DNA of 19,860 nt, from contig JAHHSL010000034.1 in NCBI GenBank assembly GCA_020025235.1, forward strand, positions 1-19,860, given 5' to 3'. The notes beneath the pieces were generated by a model, which saw only the letters and a program-made list of their open reading frames with translations, was not told the DNA's origin and did not search any database. A program made the translations under genes and the position numbers. The first letter of the stretch is position 1, and each line of letters opens with the position of its first letter. Positions 13,653 through 19,860 of the stretch are shown piece by piece. This DNA comes from Ruthenibacterium sp. Its GTDB lineage: Bacteria; Bacillota; Clostridia; Oscillospirales; Ruminococcaceae.

Positions 13653-14438
13653 TTACAGGATGCGCCCCTGCTTTTGCGATGCGCGGTAATGGGTGGGGGG
13701 TTCGCCGTAAACCTCCTTGAACTGCTGCGTGAATTTGCTTTGGCTGCAATAGCTCAACCGTGCGGAAAGTTCCGATACCGTCAGATTGGTGTTCAGCAGG
13801 AAATAGGCGGCAAGCTTTATTTTCAGGTGATGAAAATACCGGATCGCCCCCATGCCAAGCTCTTTTCGGAACAAATCGGTGATATAGTTGGGGGAAAGAC
13901 GGCACAGACTGCTCAGTTCCTTCAGCGTGACGGTCGAATACAGATGCAGCAGCATGTAGTCATAGCACTGCTGCACGGGAAAGCTCAGGTATTGGATATC
14001 GTGCTTGTGCACGATGCCGCAGAATCTGCGGAATACATCCTTGTAAAAAACGGCAAGCTGTTCCACCTGCCGGATCTGCTCTACCTGCTGGATATAGCTG
14101 TCGCTCAGCGCAAGGGCGATGCTTTCCGGCACGCCGGCGCTGATTGCACCGCGGGACGCGAGCGTGACGGCGACAACGCCAAGATAATGCAGCTGCTTAA
14201 AGCTGTCTGTGGAAAGCGTGCCGATGTGCGGGCTGTCACGCCCGGCCGCATGGCTTTCCAGCAGTTCATCCAGCAGGTTCACGTTTCCCATGCGGATGCA
14301 CTCCAGCACGGCCTGTTCGCTTCGGCGTCGGTCAAGATAGGGCATCGGCGTATCCGCCGCATAGGAAAGATCCTCGTCGACAATGTCCCTGGCATGTGCC
14401 GCCACGGCGTCAAGCATTGAATTTTTCTTTGTCTGCAT
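13653..14438 (-). CDS. AraC-family transcriptional regulator
   Basis: 261 residues from ATG 14436-14438. The start is uncertain: GTG at 14466-14468 would add ten residues and ATG at 14415-14417 would remove seven; none has a strong ribosome binding site. The C-terminal ~95 residues are the AraC double helix-turn-helix (TLKELSSLCRLSPNYITDLF, then LTVSELSARLSYCSQSKFTQ, ending GEPPTHYR). The N-terminal ~160 residues are helical (AVLECIRMGNVNLLDELLES; SRGAISAGVPESIALALSDS) and resemble the middle part of clostridial AraC regulators that normally carry a further N-terminal sensor domain; that domain is missing here. It is divergent from the GPH symporter-GH3 operon and probably activates it in response to a sugar. 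Confidence 0.88.
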   Translation of the reverse strand: MQTKKNSMLDAVAAHARDIVDEDLSYAADTPMPYLDRRRSEQAVLECIRMGNVNLLDELLESHAAGRDSPHIGTLSTDSFKQLHYLGVVAVTLASRGAISAGVPESIALALSDSYIQQVEQIRQVEQLAVFYKDVFRRFCGIVHKHDIQYLSFPVQQCYDYMLLHLYSTVTLKELSSLCRLSPNYITDLFRKELGMGAIRYFHHLKIKLAAYFLLNTNLTVSELSARLSYCSQSKFTQQFKEVYGEPPTHYRASQKQGRIL

Positions 14439-14481
14439 CGTTTGTTCCAACTTTGTCTGCACCTGCACTTCATTCCGTGTT

Positions 14482-14511
14482 TTGGTATAAGAATCAGTAA
14501 AAGAGTATATA
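14482..14511 (+). promoter_or_regulatory. Candidate promoter of the symporter-GH3 operon
   Basis: TTGGTA (14482-14487), 18 bases, TATATA (14506-14511). An alternative is TATACA (14508-14513), 17 bases, TAAAAT (14531-14536). Both overlap the divergent AraC-gene promoter, so transcription of the two units probably interferes. The imperfect -35 elements fit an activator-dependent promoter. Confidence 0.45.
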
Positions 14512-14512
14512 C

Positions 14513-14541
14513 AGTATAGGACAATAACGATAAAATGTAAA
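14513..14541 (-). promoter_or_regulatory. Promoter of the AraC gene
   Basis: Minus strand TTTACA (14536-14541), 17 bases, TATACT (14513-14518), each matching 5 of 6 consensus positions. Transcription would start near 14506, about 70 bases before the ATG chosen for the AraC gene. Confidence 0.75.
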
Positions 14542-14595
14542 CAGCAAGTGAAAATTTATTGGGTGATTCGTTCAAAATGCCAAAACCGTATCAAA

Positions 14596-14621
14596 CGCAG
14601 TGCGCAGCGAAATGCACTGCG
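14596..14621 (+). repeat. Inverted repeat in the symporter leader
   Basis: CGCAGTGC (14596-14603) and GCACTGCG (14614-14621) form an 8-bp perfect stem with a 10-base loop, ending 9 bases before the GGAGG at 14631-14635. There is no T tract, so it is not a terminator. It could stabilise the mRNA, modulate translation or be a protein-binding site. Confidence 0.4.
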
Positions 14622-14641
14622 ATGAATAAAGGAGGAACATC

Positions 14642-16036
14642 ATGAGCAAAACTGCAGGAACCAAAACCGGAACCAGAGGAATGGTGACGGGTCTGGAAAA
14701 GGCCAGCTACGGGCTGTACTTTCTGGGACAGAACATTTTCTTTATGCTGATCTTTATGTACATGAACACCTATTTCACGGACGTCGGCATTTCCGCGCTT
14801 TCCGTTGCGGGAATTGCGCTTATCGTAAAAGTGTGGGATGCGGTGAACGATCCGATCTTCGGCGGTGTGATCGACAGGGTGCGCTTTAAAAAAGGCAAGT
14901 TCCTGCCGTGGCTGCGCATTTCGCTTGTGGGCATCCCCATTGCGACGTGCCTTCTGTTTGCTATCCCAACCGAAACGTCCGAGGTCGTCAAGATCATCTG
15001 GGCGTGCATTGCGTATGTTCTGTGGGACACCGCGTACACGATCTGCGACGTGCCGATCTTCGGCCTTGTTACGACTATCACCTCCGTGCAGCAGGAACGC
15101 ACGACGCTCAATGCGATCGGCCGTGTCTGCGCGATGATCGCCGCAATGCTCGTCATGGTGGTGATCCCGGTGTTCCGCTCTATGCTGGGCGGCTGGACGG
15201 CAACCGTGGTGATGCTTTCGGTCATCGGCGCCATTACCATGCTGCCGATCTGCCTGACCGCAAAGGAACGTGTGGCGCCCTCTGTCGAACAGGAGCAGGC
15301 GGTCGGCCTCAAGGAAATGTTCCGTTATATGAAGACAAATAAGTACCTGCTGATTTTTTACAGCGCAATGCTGATCGTCGGTTCGCTGAACATTGCATCC
15401 AATCTGGGCATGTATATCGCCCGCTACTGCCTGAATAACGAGGCAATGCAGGGCGTGCTCGGGATCATCGGTCTGCTGCCGAGCATCCTTCTGGGCGTAT
15501 TTATCCCCATGTTCACCAAAAAGGTGGATAAGTTCAAGCTGTACTACTGGGGCGTTGCCGCAACCGTGGTTCTGGTCGCGGTGAAATTTGTTGTGGGATA
15601 TCACAACCTGACAGGCTTCCTGATCACCAGCACGCTGGCAGCCATTCCGGTCGGCATGACGGCAACGCTGAACTTCATGTTCACGCCGGACTGCGCCGAA
15701 TACGGCCGGTACAAAAGCGGTATTTCGGCACCCGGCATCACCTTTGCAACGCAGACCTTCTTCGTCAAGCTGCAGTCCGCACTCGTGGTCGTCGTCGGCT
15801 CCGGCATGCTTGCTGCAATCGGCTTTGTGGAAGGCGAAGGCGCCGTGCAGGCAGAAGGCTTTGCTGATAAGCTGTGGACGATCTCCAACGTGCTGCCCAT
15901 TGCCGGCATGGTCATCGCGCTGATCATCCTGCGCGGCTATAAGCTGAACGACCATGACGTGGAGCTGATGGCAAAGTGCAATTCCGGCGAGATCACCCGC
16001 GAAGAAGCACAGGCACAAATGATCAATCAGTATTGA
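14642..16036 (+). CDS. GPH-family sugar:cation symporter of the GH3 operon
   Basis: 464 residues, 12 predicted membrane segments. The family signature is present: KVWDAVNDPIFGGVIDR (63-79) with Asp66, Asp70 and Asp78, then the basic loop RFKKGKFLPWLR. A second-half PDCAEYGRYKSG motif is also typical. GGAGG lies 6 bases before ATG 14642. The GH3 gene starts 18 bases after the stop, so the two form an operon. Context points to import of a beta-glucoside, beta-xyloside or similar small glycoside with Na+ or H+, for hydrolysis inside the cell. It belongs to the same family as the symporter at 6086-7507 but is clearly divergent from it, so they are not recent duplicates. Confidence 0.93.
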   Translation: MSKTAGTKTGTRGMVTGLEKASYGLYFLGQNIFFMLIFMYMNTYFTDVGISALSVAGIALIVKVWDAVNDPIFGGVIDRVRFKKGKFLPWLRISLVGIPIATCLLFAIPTETSEVVKIIWACIAYVLWDTAYTICDVPIFGLVTTITSVQQERTTLNAIGRVCAMIAAMLVMVVIPVFRSMLGGWTATVVMLSVIGAITMLPICLTAKERVAPSVEQEQAVGLKEMFRYMKTNKYLLIFYSAMLIVGSLNIASNLGMYIARYCLNNEAMQGVLGIIGLLPSILLGVFIPMFTKKVDKFKLYYWGVAATVVLVAVKFVVGYHNLTGFLITSTLAAIPVGMTATLNFMFTPDCAEYGRYKSGISAPGITFATQTFFVKLQSALVVVVGSGMLAAIGFVEGEGAVQAEGFADKLWTISNVLPIAGMVIALIILRGYKLNDHDVELMAKCNSGEITREEAQAQMINQY

Positions 16037-16054
16037 TGCGGAAAGGAAAATAAT

Positions 16055-18322
16055 ATGGAACGCGATCTGAAAAAACTAATTTCGGAAATGACACTGGAAG
16101 AAAAAGCCGGTCTTTGCTCCGGCGCAAGCTTCTGGTACACAAAGCCGGTGGAACGGCTCGGCATCCCTGCCGTTATGATGACGGACGGCCCGCACGGGCT
16201 GCGCAAGCAGGCGGGAAACGCCGATCATCTGGGGCTAAACGACAGCGTACAGGCCGTCTGCTTCCCCGCGGCCTGCGCCACGGCGGCAAGCTTTGACACC
16301 GAACTGATGACAGAGCTGGGCGAAACGCTGGGCAGTGAATGTCAGGCGGAAAATATCAGCATCCTGCTCGGCCCGGCTGTCAATATCAAGCGCAGCCCGC
16401 TGTGCGGCCGAAATTTTGAGTATATGTCCGAAGATCCGTATCTGACGGGAAAGCTGGCTGCCGCATATATCCGCGGCGTCCAGAGCCGGAACGTCGGAAC
16501 CAGCATCAAGCATTTTGCCGCAAACAATCAGGAATACAACCGCATGAGCTGTTCGTCCGAAGTTTCCGAGCGCGCACTGCGGGAAATCTATCTGGCCGGT
16601 TTTGAAGAAGCGGTAAAGCAGGCGCAGCCAAAGACTGTCATGTGCAGCTATAATAAAATCAACGGAACCTATGCATCCGAAAACGAATGGCTGCTGAACA
16701 AGGTGCTTCGGGACGACTGGGGCTTTGAGGGCTATGTCGTCACGGACTGGGGCGCAGTGTCCGACCGCGTCAAGGGGCTCAAAGCGGGGCTGGATCTGGA
16801 AATGCCGGGTCCCGGCACCGCAAATGACGCCAAGATCGTACAGGCGGTGCGCAGCGGAACACTGGATGAAGCTGTGCTTGACCGCGCCGTGGAACGCCTG
16901 CTGCGGGTGCTGTACAGCTATGTGGATCACCGCGCACCGGATGCGGTGTTCGACCGCGCCGCCGATCACGAAAAAGCGGTGGATATGGCGGCAGAATGTG
17001 CCGTGCTGCTGGAAAATAACGGCGTACTTCCGCTGAAAAAGGACGCAAAGGTGTGCTACATCGGCAGCTTTGCAAAGACGCCCCGCTATCAGGGCGGAGG
17101 TTCCAGCCATATCAATCCCAGCAAGGTGACGTCCGCACTGGAAGCGGCACAGGCAAAGAACCGCAGCGTTCGGTATGTCCCCGCATTTTCGGCGGAAAAG
17201 GACGAACTGCTGCCCGGCGGACTGGAAGAAGCGGCTGCCGCGGCAAAGGAAGCCGAAGCGGCGGTCATCTTCGCCGGACTGCCCGATTCCTTTGAATCGG
17301 AAGGCTACGACCGCAAGCATATGAACCTGCCCAAGGTGCAGGATGAGCTGATCCGCGCGGTTCTGGCGGTGCAGCCGAATACCGTTGTTGTCCTGCATAA
17401 CGGTTCGCCCGTGGAATGTCCGTGGGCAGAGCAGGCGGCGGCAATCCTGGAAATGTATCTGGGCGGGCAGGGCGTAGGGGAAGCCTGCGACCGGCTGCTG
17501 TGGGGCGAATGCAATCCCTGCGGACGATTGGCAGAAACCTTCCCCCTGCGGCTGCAGGATACGCCGAGTTATCTGAATTTTCCGGGAGACGGCAAAAAGG
17601 TGCACTATGCAGAGGGCGTCTATGTGGGATACCGCTACTATGATTCCAAGCAGATTCCCGTGCGCTGGGCGTTCGGACACGGCATGAGCTATACAGAATT
17701 TGAATATGCAAACCTTGCGCTCTCCTCCGGCATTATGGAGGATGATTCCACCCTGACGGTGCGCGTGGATGTGACGAACCGCGGGAAAACAGCCGGAAAG
17801 GAAGTCGTGCAGCTGTATGTGCGCGACCAGAACGGCACGGCGGGACGTCCGGATAAGGAACTGAAAGGCTTTGCTAAGGTGTTCCTGAACCCCGGCGAGA
17901 CAAAGACGGTTTCCATGCAGCTGACTGCGCGCGATTTCAGCTATTGGAACGAAGAGCTGGGGGACTGGTATGCGCCTTCCGGAAGCTATGCTGTTCTGGC
18001 GGGTCACGCCAGCGATGACATCCGGCTGCAGGCAGACGTGCAGTTCACGACGAAGAAGCTGCTGCCGCTGACGGTGTCGATGTCCACCACACTGGGCGAA
18101 CTGCTGAAAGACCCCCGCACGGCACCCGTTGTGCAGCAAATGCTGGCAAAGGCGGGTCAGGGGCCGGTGGGGGCGATGCTTGAAGGCGGCGATCCCTCGG
18201 CGAAAGCCATGGCACAGGCCATGCTTGCCGGCCTGCCGCTGAAAGCGCTGATCTCCTTCGGTGCGGTAAGCCCCGAACAGGCAGAAGGATTGATCGCGAT
18301 GCTCAACGGAGTGCTTGCCTGA
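16055..18322 (+). CDS. Family GH3 beta-glycosidase (beta-glucosidase-like), cytoplasmic
   Basis: 755 residues from ATG 16055, with AAAGGA about 7 bases upstream. The GH3 N-terminal barrel spans about 5-290: substrate-binding MTDGPHG (42-48), KHFAANNQE (152-160) and nucleophile Asp231 in VVTDWGA. The alpha/beta sandwich follows, with the acid/base region ESEGYDR (414-420) and WAFGHGMSYTEF (538-549). A fibronectin-III-like domain covers about 570-650. An additional helical tail of about 80 residues (675-755) follows. No signal peptide, so it hydrolyses imported glycosides in the cytoplasm, releasing terminal beta-linked glucose or a similar sugar. Specificity (glucosidase, xylosidase, N-acetylglucosaminidase) is not certain; the fibronectin domain argues for the BglX/BglB-like branch rather than NagZ. 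Confidence 0.95.
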   Translation: MERDLKKLISEMTLEEKAGLCSGASFWYTKPVERLGIPAVMMTDGPHGLRKQAGNADHLGLNDSVQAVCFPAACATAASFDTELMTELGETLGSECQAENISILLGPAVNIKRSPLCGRNFEYMSEDPYLTGKLAAAYIRGVQSRNVGTSIKHFAANNQEYNRMSCSSEVSERALREIYLAGFEEAVKQAQPKTVMCSYNKINGTYASENEWLLNKVLRDDWGFEGYVVTDWGAVSDRVKGLKAGLDLEMPGPGTANDAKIVQAVRSGTLDEAVLDRAVERLLRVLYSYVDHRAPDAVFDRAADHEKAVDMAAECAVLLENNGVLPLKKDAKVCYIGSFAKTPRYQGGGSSHINPSKVTSALEAAQAKNRSVRYVPAFSAEKDELLPGGLEEAAAAAKEAEAAVIFAGLPDSFESEGYDRKHMNLPKVQDELIRAVLAVQPNTVVVLHNGSPVECPWAEQAAAILEMYLGGQGVGEACDRLLWGECNPCGRLAETFPLRLQDTPSYLNFPGDGKKVHYAEGVYVGYRYYDSKQIPVRWAFGHGMSYTEFEYANLALSSGIMEDDSTLTVRVDVTNRGKTAGKEVVQLYVRDQNGTAGRPDKELKGFAKVFLNPGETKTVSMQLTARDFSYWNEELGDWYAPSGSYAVLAGHASDDIRLQADVQFTTKKLLPLTVSMSTTLGELLKDPRTAPVVQQMLAKAGQGPVGAMLEGGDPSAKAMAQAMLAGLPLKALISFGAVSPEQAEGLIAMLNGVLA

Positions 18323-18336
18323 TCGTAAAAAAACGC

Positions 18337-18376
18337 AAAAAAACCGGGTCGCTGCACTGTGCGGCGGCCCGGTTTT
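18337..18376. terminator. Terminator between the GH3 operon and the LRR genes
   Basis: A stem starting AAACCGGG (18341-18348) against CCCGGTTT (18368-18375) continues inward with wobble pairs to a CTG loop at 18357-18359, giving about 17 pairs. On the minus strand it is followed by TTTTTTTGCGTTTTTTT, a strong U tract; on the plus strand only TTTT follows. It can end the GH3 operon and is a back-up for the LRR gene. Confidence 0.88.
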
Positions 18377-18414
18377 GTGCTGCCCGGAAAAGGCAGAATG
18401 GTTTTGCAGTATGG

Positions 18415-18448
18415 AAAACGGCAGAAAACGGGAACAGACTGCCGTTTT
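18415..18448 (-). terminator. Terminator overlapping the LRR stop codon
   Basis: AAAACGGCAG (18415-18424) pairs with CTGCCGTTTT (18439-18448) around a 14-base loop. On the minus strand the stem begins inside the TAA stop codon (18447-18449) and ends in TTTT. The U tract is short, so termination probably relies also on the stronger hairpin at 18337-18376. Confidence 0.6.
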
Positions 18449-19427
18449 ACTGGGAAAATTGGACTTTTCCGTTTTGCCACACCGGAAGAGATTCCAGCGG
18501 AGAGAGATCCTCCACGGGGTTGTTCTGCAAGATCACGCCTTCCAGTTCTGTCATACCTGACAGGGGGGAAACATCCGTGATCTGATTGCGGAACAGATTC
18601 ATGTACTTCATCTGCGTCAGGCCGGCAAGCGGCGTCAGGTCGCTGAGCAGATTGACGTCTATACGCAGATCGATCAGACTTTCCGCATCAGACAAAGCGG
18701 CAACGCTGCTGATCTGGTTGTTGTTTAAGTACAGCCATTTCAGCAGCTTTTTTCCGGAAAGGGCGCTGATGTCGGAAATCTGGTTTCCGCTAAGATCCAT
18801 TTTTTTCAGCTGGCTCATATCCTGCAGTGCGCTGATATCGGTGATCTGGTTGTTGTAAAGTATCAGCTTTTCCAAGTTCACCATACCGGCCAGCGGGCTG
18901 ATGTCAGTGATCCCGCCGTCTGTCACTTCCAGACCCTTCAGGTTGGTCAGGCCGGAAATCGGGCTAAGATCGCTGACATGATTGTGCTCTAAATCAAGAT
19001 CTTCCAACTGTGTAAGCTCTGCAAGCGGGCTGATATCGCTGATCTGGTTGCGGGTGGGGTCATCGTCGCCGGGCGTCGTGTTTGAAAGGTTCAAGCGCAG
19101 CAGCCCCTTGAGCCATGCGATGTCGCTGATATCGGTAAGCTTTGCATTCTGCACAGAAATGTAGCTCACGGTCATGGCTTCCCCGACGGTGATATCGCCG
19201 GTGGGCTTATTCAGTTCTAGGCGCACGGCTTCTTCAATAGCAGGCACTTTCCATTCGATCACCTGATTTTCGTCCGGTGCATTTTCATCGGAAATATTTT
19301 CTGTCTGGCTTTGGGCGTTTGCTTCTTCGCTGTCCGTGCTTTCGGCCGGTTTGCCTGCACATGCAGAAAGTGCCAGTGCGGCTGCCAGTGCCAGCGCGGA
19401 AAGCCGTAAGACTTTTTTATGCTTCAT
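18447..19427 (-). CDS. Leucine-rich-repeat surface lipoprotein
   Basis: 326 residues from ATG 19425-19427, with GGAGGG 8 bases upstream. Residues 1-23 are a lipoprotein signal ending in the lipobox LSAC, so Cys23 is lipidated and the protein is anchored outside the membrane. An acidic linker (Glu/Asp/Ser-rich, about 25-58) follows. From about residue 95 come nine or so 22-residue leucine-rich repeats of the internalin-like type (N-x-I-x-D-I-S-P-L-x-x-L-x-x-L-x-x-L-x-L). The first repeat carries a roughly nine-residue insertion (TTPGDDDPT). The end is capped by LPVWQN. Such proteins bind proteins or glycans at the cell surface. The gene follows another LRR gene with the same cap, separated from it by a terminator. 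Confidence 0.92.
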   Translation of the reverse strand: MKHKKVLRLSALALAAALALSACAGKPAESTDSEEANAQSQTENISDENAPDENQVIEWKVPAIEEAVRLELNKPTGDITVGEAMTVSYISVQNAKLTDISDIAWLKGLLRLNLSNTTPGDDDPTRNQISDISPLAELTQLEDLDLEHNHVSDLSPISGLTNLKGLEVTDGGITDISPLAGMVNLEKLILYNNQITDISALQDMSQLKKMDLSGNQISDISALSGKKLLKWLYLNNNQISSVAALSDAESLIDLRIDVNLLSDLTPLAGLTQMKYMNLFRNQITDVSPLSGMTELEGVILQNNPVEDLSPLESLPVWQNGKVQFSQ

Positions 19428-19446
19428 ATATTGATCCCTCCAAATG

Positions 19447-19486
19447 AAAAGAAAACAGTATTCCGGCTGCGGACTGCAGCCGGAAT
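19447..19486 (-). terminator. Terminator of the upstream LRR gene
   Basis: ATTCCGGCTGC (19460-19470) pairs with GCAGCCGGAAT (19476-19486) around GGACT. On the minus strand the hairpin is followed, after four bases, by TTTTCTTTTC. It starts about 13 bases after the stop codon of the LRR gene at 19499. No convincing promoter for the lipoprotein gene was seen between it and its start, so read-through may matter. Confidence 0.82.
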
Positions 19487-19498
19487 GTATGTTTTGTA

Positions 19499-19860
19499 TC
19501 AGTCGGTGATAACGCCGTTATTCTGCCAGACAGGCAGATTTTCGATCGGGCTGAAATCCGTGATGCTGTTTTCGGAAAGATTCAGCTTCGTCAGTTCCGT
19601 CATACCGGAAAGCGGGCTTACATCCTGAATCTTGTTGTTGTAAAGAGAAAGACTTGTCAAATGCGTCAATCCGGCAAGCGGCGTCAGATCGCTGATGCCG
19701 GTAGAGCCCAGATCCAACTTGGTCAGCCCGGTCAGGCCGGAAATCGGATCGATGCTGTCCAGTTCATTTTCCCAAACATACAGGGTTTTCAGGTTCGTCA
19801 ACCCGGCAAGCGGGGTAAGGTCATGCACCTGGGTCTGCTGCAGATAAAGCTCTTCCAGAT
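19499..19860 (-). CDS. Leucine-rich-repeat protein, C-terminal part (partial, runs off the window)
   Basis: The frame is open from the right edge to TGA at 19499-19501, giving 120 complete codons. The apparent start inside it is only an internal GTG; the repeat pattern continues upstream to the edge (LEELYLQQT), so the true start lies outside. Five 22-residue repeats are visible, with D-L-T-P-L-A-G-L-T-x-L as the commonest core, then a cap ending LPVWQN. The cap and the repeats are closely similar to those of the neighbouring lipoprotein, indicating tandem duplication. Whether it also has a lipobox cannot be seen. Confidence 0.9.
   Translation of the reverse strand, partial: LEELYLQQTQVHDLTPLAGLTNLKTLYVWENELDSIDPISGLTGLTKLDLGSTGISDLTPLAGLTHLTSLSLYNNKIQDVSPLSGMTELTKLNLSENSITDFSPIENLPVWQNNGVITD

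Noticed and set aside
14559..14577. Possible third LacI operator (TTGGG and CGTTC blocks) before the second symporter
   Set aside because: The half-sites are displaced and the palindrome is not kept, so it does not match the sites at 10183 and 11283.
14591..16018. 475-codon minus-strand frame, and 2603-4066 and 6119-7591 on the plus strand
   Set aside because: All lie opposite clear real genes (symporter, glycosyltransferase, symporter) and have shadow-like His/Gln/Arg/Cys-rich composition without start signals.
16235..18139. 634-codon minus-strand open frame opposite the GH3 gene
   Set aside because: Antisense shadow of a GH3 enzyme with all motifs; its Cys/His-rich composition is typical of a shadow frame.
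1..19860. Mobile elements, CRISPR arrays, tRNA or rRNA genes, toxin-antitoxin or phage genes
   Set aside because: I looked for terminal inverted repeats, transposase motifs, regularly spaced repeats and tRNA-like cloverleaf sequence; none was found.

Overview
The window looks like a chromosomal segment from a gut-type Clostridia/Oscillospirales bacterium. The evidence is moderately high GC, strong AGGAGG-type ribosome binding sites before almost every gene, short Rho-independent terminators with U tracts, sigma-A promoters close to TTGACA-17-TATAAT, and typical firmicute protein families (GPH sugar symporters, LacI and AraC regulators, GH3 glucosidase, lipobox LRR proteins). No tRNA, rRNA, CRISPR array, transposase, integrase or phage gene was seen. 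I cannot name the species.

Layout. 1-71: the 3' end of an amidohydrolase, probably NagA-like. 164-2160 (minus): two secreted C39-like cysteine peptidase paralogues in tandem. 2357-4090 (minus): a two-domain GT2 glycosyltransferase. 4320-5172 (plus): an SDR oxidoreductase with a near-consensus promoter and a GC-rich leader. 5439-5999 (plus): a short aromatic-acid-exporter-like membrane protein behind a hairpin-rich leader. 6086-11269 (minus): a sugar-utilisation locus in the transcription order lacI regulator, alpha/beta esterase, cytoplasmic sulfatase, GPH symporter. 11521-12719 (plus): a coiled-coil protein of unknown function behind a sigma-D (flagellar-type) promoter. 12816-13403 (minus): a six-helix membrane protein. 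13653-18322: an AraC regulator divergent from a GPH symporter plus GH3 glucosidase operon. 18447-19860 (minus): two tandem leucine-rich-repeat genes; the first encodes a lipoprotein and the second runs off the window.

Two catabolic loci stand out. In the first, the 18-bp palindrome TTTGGGAACGTTCCCAAA precedes the esterase-sulfatase-symporter operon. A 16/18 copy lies just downstream of the -10 of the lacI promoter, so the LacI protein probably controls both itself and the operon. Neither the sulfatase nor the esterase has a signal peptide. The simplest reading is that a small acylated and sulfated (glyco)side is imported intact by the symporter and stripped of its ester groups in the cytoplasm. 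In the second, a GPH symporter and a cytoplasmic GH3 enzyme import and cleave a glycoside, probably under the divergent AraC protein.

The less expected signals are the sigma-D promoter before an uncharacterised coiled-coil protein, the two structured leaders (SDR and exporter), the paired C39-like secreted proteins, and the tandem LRR genes that share a C-terminal cap motif. Function calls rest on motifs read by eye; no database search was run.
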